From an uncultured Rhodospirillaceae bacterium (lineage in GTDB: Bacteria; Pseudomonadota; Alphaproteobacteria; Rhodospirillales; UBA2165), in NCBI GenBank assembly GCA_913054205.1, contig CAJXJM010000040.1, positions 1 through 11,412 on the forward strand: DNA of 11,412 bases. The letters are read 5' to 3'. Of this stretch, positions 6,694-11,412 are shown piece after piece. The notes beneath the pieces are model-generated. The model was not told the origin of the DNA. It worked only from the letters and a program-made list of their open reading frames with translations, and searched no databases. The first letter of the stretch is position 1. Each line of letters opens with the position of its first letter. A program made the position numbers and the translations under genes.

Positions 6694-7298
6694 AGCGTAA
6701 ACTTGTCAAAGACGCGGCCAAAGCGCCAGCCATAGAACTCAACGCGCTCAAACAGACCGCCTTTGACGAATGGCTCGTTGTCCCAGAATTCTCTGGCGGC
6801 GGCGAGGTCAGCAACATCGATGATCATCAGACTACCGGTTTGGCGCTCGCCATCATCGCTGAGCAGGGGGCCACGAGTAATATAAAGACTTTCAACGCTT
6901 GCCTGATATGCCTCATGTTCAGCGCGGAGCTCGTTGCGTAAAGCATCGCTGTCTGGTTTATCGATGGCGTGGATAAGATATTGCACATTGCCTTCAATGC
7001 GTGGGCAGTCTTTCCAACTGTAGGGAAGGCTTGCCGACCAGCGATGTACTTCGGGGCCGTATTGCGCGCCGCCGATAACGTAAGGCTCGTCGGCGATATG
7101 CTGATCAACGGCGGCGCGGTCTGGCAGATCAATCAGGCGATGACTGCCAAGCTCTGTGCTCAAATCTTCGGTGAGAATGGGACCTGCGAACAATGTCTGT
7201 TCTGCAAAGCTTGCGATATAATCGAGATGGCGATCACGATACTCATCGCGCAATGGGCCAGAGTTTTCGATATCGTATATTTTGACAGCAAAGAGCAT
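6690..7298 (-). CDS. Tandem YCII (YciI-like) domain protein
   Basis: Two consecutive YCII domains (ferredoxin-like alpha+beta fold) lie in one 202-residue chain; single-domain members are about 90-100 residues. Domain 1 is roughly residues 1-90, with RDRHLDYI (H24) and ADEPYVIGG (69-77); domain 2 is roughly 104-195, with RAEHEAYQ (H128) and DNEPFVKGG (173-181). The matching His plus D/E-P-Y/F-x-x-G pattern appears in both halves, so both potential active sites look kept. Relatives include muconolactone isomerase-like and dehydrochlorinase-type proteins of aromatic breakdown, and many of unknown role. I chose ATG (complement of 7296-7298) because YCII domains begin directly at strand 1 (MLFAVKIYD); a TTG at 7325 would add nine residues with no support. 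A weak GGGA lies about 9 nt before the chosen start. The stop overlaps the cupin stop. Confidence 0.85.
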   Translation of the reverse strand: MLFAVKIYDIENSGPLRDEYRDRHLDYIASFAEQTLFAGPILTEDLSTELGSHRLIDLPDRAAVDQHIADEPYVIGGAQYGPEVHRWSASLPYSWKDCPRIEGNVQYLIHAIDKPDSDALRNELRAEHEAYQASVESLYITRGPLLSDDGERQTGSLMIIDVADLAAAREFWDNEPFVKGGLFERVEFYGWRFGRVFDKFTL

Positions 7299-7423
7299 TT
7301 TGAATTTTCCCAAATTTATAGACAATATTTTTGATGCGAATTGTGTTTAAATATTTGTGGTAAATCAAGGGCATCTTAGTTAAAAAGCGGTAATAAACTT
7401 TTGCGTCAAATGAAAGGTTAGCG

Positions 7424-8884
7424 GTGAAATCTCAAACAGCTTTATTTAGCAAACTTGTTAAAGACAGCATGCGTCCGAGCGTGCCGGTGGTGACTTTGGG
7501 CTCAACTTGCGCGGCGGCAGTCGCGGCGATGCAGGACGGGGATTGCTCAGCCGTCATCATTCTTGATGCCGAGAACGCGCCGGTTGGCATTCTGACCGAG
7601 CAAGATGTCGCTCGCCGTATCACCTTCAATCTGGAGGAAGATACGCCTATCGATGATGTTATGACGGCCCCAGTTCAAACAATTAATGAAACCGAGTTTC
7701 TCTTCCATGCGGTTGCCGTGATGCGTCGCGGCAATATTCGTCACATGCCGGTGTTGGGTGAGAAGGGAGGTGTTTCGGGATTGCTGCGGCTTAAAGATGC
7801 TCTGTTTTCGGTGGATGAGAGATTGATGCAGCAAATTGATGCTCTGACTCGCGATGAAAATGTCGATGGTTTCATTGAAATCAAGCAGGCACAAATTGAT
7901 CTCGCCGCGCAATTAATGGAGGAGCACGTGCCGGTGCCGGAAATTCTCGCGCTCCTCACGCAGATCAATAGTGACATCTATCATCGCGTTACAGATTCAT
8001 CGATCAGCCATATGGAAGTGATCGGCAAGGGTTCGCCGCCTGTCGATTTCTCGGTGATTGTGATGGGCTCTGGAGGGCGCGGGGAGAACTTCATTTTTCC
8101 CGATCAGGATAACGGTCTTATTCTTGATGATTACCCCGACGATCAACACACCAAAATCGATGCCTGGTTTATCGAGTTTTCAGAACATCTCACCATCACG
8201 ATGGACCGCATTGGATTTCCGCTGTGCACGGGGCATGTCATGGCGACAAATCCGTTGTGGCGTAAAACGCGAAAGCAGTGGCGAGAGCAAGTCGATCTTT
8301 GGAGCCGCAAACGCAATACCACGGCGCTGAGGTTATGCGACATTCTTTTTGATTTTCGTTCTGTGTGGGGAGAGAATAATTTCGGCGCTGAACTTCGCCG
8401 CCATATTACCGAGGTCTGCCAACGCAACAAATCTTTCCTCCGTGACATGGAGGCCGAAGATCAGGATAACGGCATTGCGCTCGGATTTTTTGATCGTTTT
8501 ATCACTGCCAAGGATGATGACGAGCACAAAGGCATGATCAACCTCAAACAATCGGGCTCTCTGCCATTGATTGAGGCGGTGCGCCTGGTGTCTTTACGGG
8601 AAGGCAATGAGGTGCTGTCAACGCTTGGGCGGATCGATACTCTATTGATGCAAGGGCATCTCGACCGCGATGAACATGATTATCTTAGTGGCAGTTATCA
8701 TCATATCGTTGATCTCATTTTGTATCATCAGATTAAGGCTTTTAGAGCGGGCGAAAAAGTATCTTATTTTATCGAGCCCGATTGCATGACGATGCGCGAA
8801 AAAGACATCTTGGTCGACTCGTTCAAAACCATCCGCCGTTATCGCGACCGCGTGCGCAGCGAATTTTCGGGAGATATATTTTAG
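7424..8884 (+). CDS. CBS-pair / DUF294 nucleotidyltransferase-like regulator
   Basis: A predicted cytosolic signalling protein. Order seen: CBS domain 1 (about 14-75, including GILTEQDVARR), CBS domain 2 (about 77-130, including NIRHMPVL and GLLRLKDAL), a linker helix (about 150-190), the GlnD-like nucleotidyltransferase core with GSGGRGENFIFPDQDNGLI (215-233; G215, S216, acidic D227 and D229), and a C-terminal helical DUF294_C region to residue 486. The CBS pair is expected to sense an adenosine nucleotide and control the transferase domain, whose target is unknown. Many relatives also carry an N-terminal cyclic-nucleotide-binding domain; this one lacks it. The start is GTG with AAAGG just upstream; the nearby ATG (7410) runs into a stop after three codons. 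It faces the membrane exonuclease gene across a 37-bp gap without a visible terminator hairpin. In other bacteria these families often occur together, commonly beside a sodium:solute symporter, which is not present here. Confidence 0.9.
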   Translation: MKSQTALFSKLVKDSMRPSVPVVTLGSTCAAAVAAMQDGDCSAVIILDAENAPVGILTEQDVARRITFNLEEDTPIDDVMTAPVQTINETEFLFHAVAVMRRGNIRHMPVLGEKGGVSGLLRLKDALFSVDERLMQQIDALTRDENVDGFIEIKQAQIDLAAQLMEEHVPVPEILALLTQINSDIYHRVTDSSISHMEVIGKGSPPVDFSVIVMGSGGRGENFIFPDQDNGLILDDYPDDQHTKIDAWFIEFSEHLTITMDRIGFPLCTGHVMATNPLWRKTRKQWREQVDLWSRKRNTTALRLCDILFDFRSVWGENNFGAELRRHITEVCQRNKSFLRDMEAEDQDNGIALGFFDRFITAKDDDEHKGMINLKQSGSLPLIEAVRLVSLREGNEVLSTLGRIDTLLMQGHLDRDEHDYLSGSYHHIVDLILYHQIKAFRAGEKVSYFIEPDCMTMREKDILVDSFKTIRRYRDRVRSEFSGDIF

Positions 8885-8921
8885 TTGTGATTTAACACCC
8901 GCATATCCAGCGTAATGAAAC

Positions 8922-9866
8922 CTAAAACTGATTTTGCAATTTTCGGACAGCGACCATGGAATTGCTGGCTTTCAGCGCTTGATCCAATGTTGTGATACCG
9001 CGGGCTTCGAGGCGGTCCAGCATGTCGATGAATATTTTTGCGGTCGCGATGGAATCACCAAGCGCGGTGTGGCGGCCAATGATCTCAACTCCCTGGCGCT
9101 CCGCAATGGCGTTTAATGTATGCTCATTTACCTCGCGGTCGAGGAAGACGGAAAAGAGCAGAGTGTCCAGCACGACATTCTCGAACTTGGCGTGGCTTTG
9201 CTGTTCCTTGAGTTTGAGAAACTTCATATCGAAAGCAGCGTTATGAGCGACCAAAATAGTATCACCGATAAAGTCGCGAAACTCGCCCAACACCTGTTCA
9301 ATTTTGGGTTTATCCGAAACCATATCATCGGTGATGCCGTGAAAGCGGATCGACGCTTTGGGGATTTGAATTCCTGGATTAACCAGCTCATCGAATACAA
9401 TGCTTTCCTGAAACTTGCCGCCTTCGACGCGTACGCCGGCAATTTGAATAATTTCGTCGCCTTCGGAAGGACGCAGTCCTGTGGTTTCCGTATCAAATAC
9501 AGTGAAAGTAAGAGATTTAAGCGGGCGCTCGTCGAACTCCTCAAGATGATGCGGCAAATTTAGTAAATCATAATCATAGAATTCGGGCCGGTCCGGTAAA
9601 TTGCGAAGATCATGTTCCCGCGCTGATAAAACGCGATTGAGGCCGAGCAAGACCAATCCGACCAGCGCACCGGTGGCAATAAATATAATGGATCCATAGG
9701 AGACAATAATTTCCCGGAATTGTTCCTGCGGCGCATTTTCCAGCGCACCGACGAGTTTCCAACCGGCAAAACTCAGAAACCCAAGTTCAATGACAACGGA
9801 TAGGCCAATCGCCCAAAGAACCAGGTGCCGGGTGCTCAACTTTGTGATTTGCAGTGGCTTGATCAA
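8922..9866 (-). CDS. Membrane-anchored DEDDh 3'-5' exonuclease (DnaQ/PolC epsilon-like)
   Basis: A nuclease domain tethered to the inner membrane. Two hydrophobic helices (about 15-37 and 56-77) lie at the N-terminus, a linker follows (about 80-117), then the full DEDDh active site: VFDTETTGL (D125, E127), the segment around FHGITDDMV, VAHNAAFDMKFL (D213), and GRHTALGDSIATAKIF (H266, D271). All five catalytic residues are present, so it should be active on single-stranded DNA, RNA or nucleotide substrates at the cytoplasmic face. It is probably not the replicative proofreading subunit, which is soluble. The start is TTG (complement of 9864-9866) with only a poor AAGATAAG-like ribosome site; a TTG nine codons in is an alternative and leaves both TM helices intact. 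It converges with the DUF294 gene and diverges from the 169-aa gene. Its nearness to DUF294 matches a recurrent pairing of these families, suggesting a shared nucleotide-signal or stress role. Confidence 0.88.
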   Translation of the reverse strand: MIKPLQITKLSTRHLVLWAIGLSVVIELGFLSFAGWKLVGALENAPQEQFREIIVSYGSIIFIATGALVGLVLLGLNRVLSAREHDLRNLPDRPEFYDYDLLNLPHHLEEFDERPLKSLTFTVFDTETTGLRPSEGDEIIQIAGVRVEGGKFQESIVFDELVNPGIQIPKASIRFHGITDDMVSDKPKIEQVLGEFRDFIGDTILVAHNAAFDMKFLKLKEQQSHAKFENVVLDTLLFSVFLDREVNEHTLNAIAERQGVEIIGRHTALGDSIATAKIFIDMLDRLEARGITTLDQALKASNSMVAVRKLQNQF

Positions 9867-9892
9867 GTGCTTATCTTATTGTGAAAGCTATG

Positions 9893-9907
9893 TAAGTTGG
9901 TAACTTA
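9893..9907. promoter_or_regulatory. Perfect dyad in the divergent exonuclease / 169-aa promoter region
   Basis: TAAGTT (9893-9898) and AACTTA (9902-9907) form a perfect six-base inverted repeat around GGT, inside the 70-bp gap between divergent genes. It overlaps TATAAC (9906-9911), a good -10-like hexamer for the rightward gene that would place transcription start about 20 nt before ATG 9937. A repressor bound here could control both directions. There is no convincing -35 box, and a short AT-rich dyad can arise by chance. Confidence 0.35.
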
Positions 9908-9936
9908 TAACAATATTCAGTTGAAACTGGTGGAAA

Positions 9937-10446
9937 ATGTCTTTTTTACGCACGCTTTTGCAGCCTGACTATGAAGAAGATCCCGAACGCGCGCTTGTCG
10001 GGAATGCTTCGAATATTTTGCAAGTTGGTGAGTTTCAATTTCTTCAACTGGCCTATTTCGAATTTTATGATCAGGAAATGCCGGAACACATAACCAATCG
10101 AGTCTTTCGGAATTATATGGTGAATAGCGCTGTACCCGAGTGGGCGCGACAATTCGCACAAAAAGTGGTCGATGCAGATGCCGCTGGTGAGATTGATATC
10201 AATCACGACTTTTTTCATCGCTATGATCAGGATTTTGGCACCCCTCCGACGAGCGGCGTTAAAAAATTTGTAATTGCGACCTCTTTGATTGTAGGTTTGC
10301 TTGGCGGCGGCCTCGTCGTCAGCCACTATGCGGTCCGAGATGGCGGAGCATCAATATTGCCACCATATTTTGATGATCGTAATTTGGAAATAAAAAAACC
10401 TCAAAATAAGAATAATTCTTCTGTGCTTCCGTGGCAACGTGACTAG
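9937..10446 (+). CDS. Single-pass membrane protein of unknown function (169 aa)
   Basis: Not recognised. The first 105 residues are soluble and acidic, rich in aromatic residues (VGEFQFLQLAYFEFYDQEMP, 30-49; INHDFFHRYDQDF, 88-100), and probably helical. One clear membrane helix follows (about 110-130, FVIATSLIVGLLGGGLVV), preceded by KK, so the large N-terminal domain is predicted cytoplasmic. A tail of about 38 residues, including RNLEIKKPQNKNNSS, is predicted periplasmic. This single C-proximal anchor resembles tail-anchored regulators or accessory subunits of membrane complexes, but there is no specific motif. The ATG has only GGTGG 3 nt upstream, a poorly spaced ribosome site. It diverges from the exonuclease gene by 70 bp and is followed 42 bp later by another small membrane protein, so the two probably form a pair. 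An 8-bp AU-rich hairpin at its stop (10444-10464) is too weak to call a terminator. Confidence 0.75.
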   Translation: MSFLRTLLQPDYEEDPERALVGNASNILQVGEFQFLQLAYFEFYDQEMPEHITNRVFRNYMVNSAVPEWARQFAQKVVDADAAGEIDINHDFFHRYDQDFGTPPTSGVKKFVIATSLIVGLLGGGLVVSHYAVRDGGASILPPYFDDRNLEIKKPQNKNNSSVLPWQRD

Positions 10447-10488
10447 AATAGAAGTCCTATTTTAGCAGAGCAGAGGAATACTATAACA

Positions 10489-10689
10489 ATGTTTGAATTC
10501 GCGGGTGATTATGAAACTTCCGTCAATTGGGTCTTTTTGGCGATCACGGGCTTAATCGCTTACAAAGGCATCACCACCAAAAATGAGGATGGTAAAGCGG
10601 ACTTCGTTCACTTGCTGTTCGGCTGCATCGCGGCGGTTTTTTTCTTCCTCGTGCTTTTTCAAGATGTCCTCGGCGTGACAACCTTTTAG
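10489..10689 (+). CDS. Small two-TM membrane protein of unknown function (66 aa)
   Basis: Not recognised. Two hydrophobic segments are visible: about residues 13-25 (NWVFLAITGLIAY) and 38-60 (ADFVHLLFGCIAAVFFFLVL and onward), joined by a polar, charged loop KGITTKNEDGK. Positive charge in the loop suggests both ends face the periplasm, so it would be a helical hairpin. AGAGGAA (10472-10478) lies 10 nt before the ATG, slightly long but credible. The MaoC gene begins 12 bp after its stop and in the same frame, so the two may be co-transcribed. Such small hairpins are often subunits of membrane complexes or transporters, but nothing specific identifies a partner beyond the adjacent 169-aa membrane protein. 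Confidence 0.7.
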   Translation: MFEFAGDYETSVNWVFLAITGLIAYKGITTKNEDGKADFVHLLFGCIAAVFFFLVLFQDVLGVTTF

Positions 10690-10701
10690 AAAGCGCTAGG
10701 C

Positions 10702-11412
10702 GTGTCTTCAAATCCCTTAGACTATGAGACCATTTTAAACTGTAATTTCCCTGTCATAAAGCACCGGTATTCTAAAAAGGACGTCATGCTGTATGCGTTG
10801 GGGCTGGGCCTTGGTGAACGTCCAACCGATCCCGACCATTTAAAGTTCGTGTATGAGGAAAACCTAGAAGCTTTTCCGATATTGCCGGTGATCTTTGGAC
10901 TGAGCGGTGTACCGATGACAGACCTTCCTGAAATGGCGAGCATTGATTACACCAAGCTGGTGCACAGCGAAGAGAATTTGATCCTGGATCACGCGTTGCC
11001 AGCGGAAGGAGATATTATTTGCCGCACCAAAGTAGCTGATATTGTTGATAAAGGGGTCGACAAAGGCGCGATCCTCTACCTCCACCGTGAAATCTACGAT
11101 GGGTCAGAAAAAATTCATTATGCAACAATCGAGGAAAGTCAATTTTTGCGCGGCAATGGTGGCTTTGCTGGAGAATCAACCGTAAAAAGCGGTTCCTCGC
11201 CGCCCGATAGCTTGCCGGACAGAGCACCAGATCAGACATGTGATATTCAAACTTTGCCGCAAATGGCTTTGCTCTATCGCTTGAGCGGAGATTTAAATCC
11301 GCTCCATGTCGATCCTGAGCGCGCGACAACAGTCGGATTTGAACACCCTATTCTCCATGGGTTGTGCAGTTTTGGGATAGCCGCCGTTTTGAACAACGGC
11401 AAAGCGACAATA
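10702..11412 (+). CDS. MaoC-family (R)-specific enoyl-CoA hydratase, MFE-2 hydratase-like; 3' end cut by window
   Basis: This ORF is open to the window edge (237 codons read; full relatives are about 280-290). It is a double hot-dog hydratase expected to add water to trans-2-enoyl-CoA to give the (R)-3-hydroxyacyl-CoA. The N-terminal hot-dog half has the family opening RYSKKDVMLYALGLGLGE (22-39) and HALPAEGDIICRTKV (97-111). The C-terminal half carries the hydratase 2 motif YRLSGDLNPLHVDPERA (192-208; catalytic D197 and H202, with N199), then FEHPILHGLCSFG (213-225). The start is GTG 10702: the frame is closed by the TAG at 10687-10689 (the preceding gene's stop) and no other start lies between. 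Its Shine-Dalgarno is poor (AGAAAG or a too-close TAGG). It could join the HSD10-like SDR in acyl-CoA breakdown or polyester/side-chain metabolism, but the two genes lie far apart. Confidence 0.92.
   Translation, partial: MSSNPLDYETILNCNFPVIKHRYSKKDVMLYALGLGLGERPTDPDHLKFVYEENLEAFPILPVIFGLSGVPMTDLPEMASIDYTKLVHSEENLILDHALPAEGDIICRTKVADIVDKGVDKGAILYLHREIYDGSEKIHYATIEESQFLRGNGGFAGESTVKSGSSPPDSLPDRAPDQTCDIQTLPQMALLYRLSGDLNPLHVDPERATTVGFEHPILHGLCSFGIAAVLNNGKATI

Noticed and set aside
6038..6700. 220-codon open frame on the + strand overlapping the cupin gene
   Set aside because: It lies in another frame of the cupin gene; the protein is Ser/Arg/Cys-rich without recognisable folds, while the cupin frame has a clear motif and ribosome site.
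6969..7334. 121-codon + strand frame opposite the YCII gene, running through its start
   Set aside because: No homology-like pattern or ribosome site; the two YCII repeats on the other strand are clear.
8885..8921. Possible bidirectional terminator between the convergent DUF294 and exonuclease genes
   Set aside because: I could not find a GC-rich inverted repeat with T-tracts in these 37 bases.
9120..9563. 147-codon + strand frame opposite the exonuclease
   Set aside because: It is an antisense shadow of the DEDDh domain, whose five catalytic residues are intact on the minus strand.
10444..10464. Hairpin TAGAATAG / CTATTTTA at the end of the 169-aa gene as a Rho-independent terminator
   Set aside because: The eight-pair stem is almost all A-U with one G-U pair and there is no following T-tract, so it is too weak.
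1..11412. Defence system, toxin-antitoxin pair, CRISPR array or phage module
   Set aside because: No spaced repeat array, reverse transcriptase, restriction, helicase, integrase or typical toxin-antitoxin pair was seen; the only nuclease is the membrane DEDDh exonuclease, and its neighbours do not resemble known defence partners.

Overview
The window looks like chromosomal DNA from a free-living, probably aquatic or marine, alphaproteobacterium. This is inferred from gene content: an HSD10-like SDR, an MFE-2-type MaoC hydratase, tandem YCII proteins, a CBS/DUF294 protein with a membrane-anchored DEDDh exonuclease, moderate base composition and frequent GTG/TTG starts. The species cannot be named from the sequence. 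There is no tRNA, rRNA, CRISPR array, intact insertion sequence or phage gene. Coding density is high and the longest non-coding gap is about 140 bp.

Layout. (1) 93-1904 (+) is a surface-polysaccharide remnant: an intact UDP-glucose 4-epimerase (galE) followed by a GT-B glycosyltransferase that stops just as its second Rossmann domain should begin. (2) 1985-4877 (+) is a compact, operon-like run that looks metabolic: an HSD10-like short-chain dehydrogenase, an alpha/beta hydrolase with a very large insertion, a VOC-fold protein with a plausible His-His-Glu metal site, and a 79-residue protein of unknown function. The last three genes are very tightly spaced or overlapping. (3) 4878-5972 (-) is a TPR-containing class I methyltransferase that abuts the 79-residue gene tail to tail and looks more AT-rich than its flanks. 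(4) 6112-6693 (+) is a cupin, and 6690-7298 (-) is a tandem-YCII protein; the two genes share a palindromic TTAA as their stop codons. (5) 7424-8884 (+) is a CBS-CBS-DUF294 nucleotidyltransferase-like regulator, convergent with 8922-9866 (-), a two-TM DEDDh 3'-5' exonuclease. (6) 9937-10689 (+) holds two small membrane proteins of unknown function. (7) 10702 to the window end (+) is a MaoC-type enoyl-CoA hydratase, cut by the edge.

How the genes may work together. The SDR, hydrolase, VOC protein, cupin, YCII protein and MaoC hydratase are the classes found in catabolic clusters for organic acids, cyclic compounds or aromatics. The SDR and MaoC families usually act on acyl-CoA thioesters, and hydrolase/VOC/cupin/YCII proteins often serve ring cleavage or side-chain hydrolysis. 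The substrate is not visible in the sequence, so one shared pathway is a hypothesis. The DUF294 protein and exonuclease form a separate, probably signalling or nucleotide-related pair. I see no clear defence system. The least described items are the hydrolase/VOC/79-aa cassette, the two small membrane proteins, and the DUF294/exonuclease pair.
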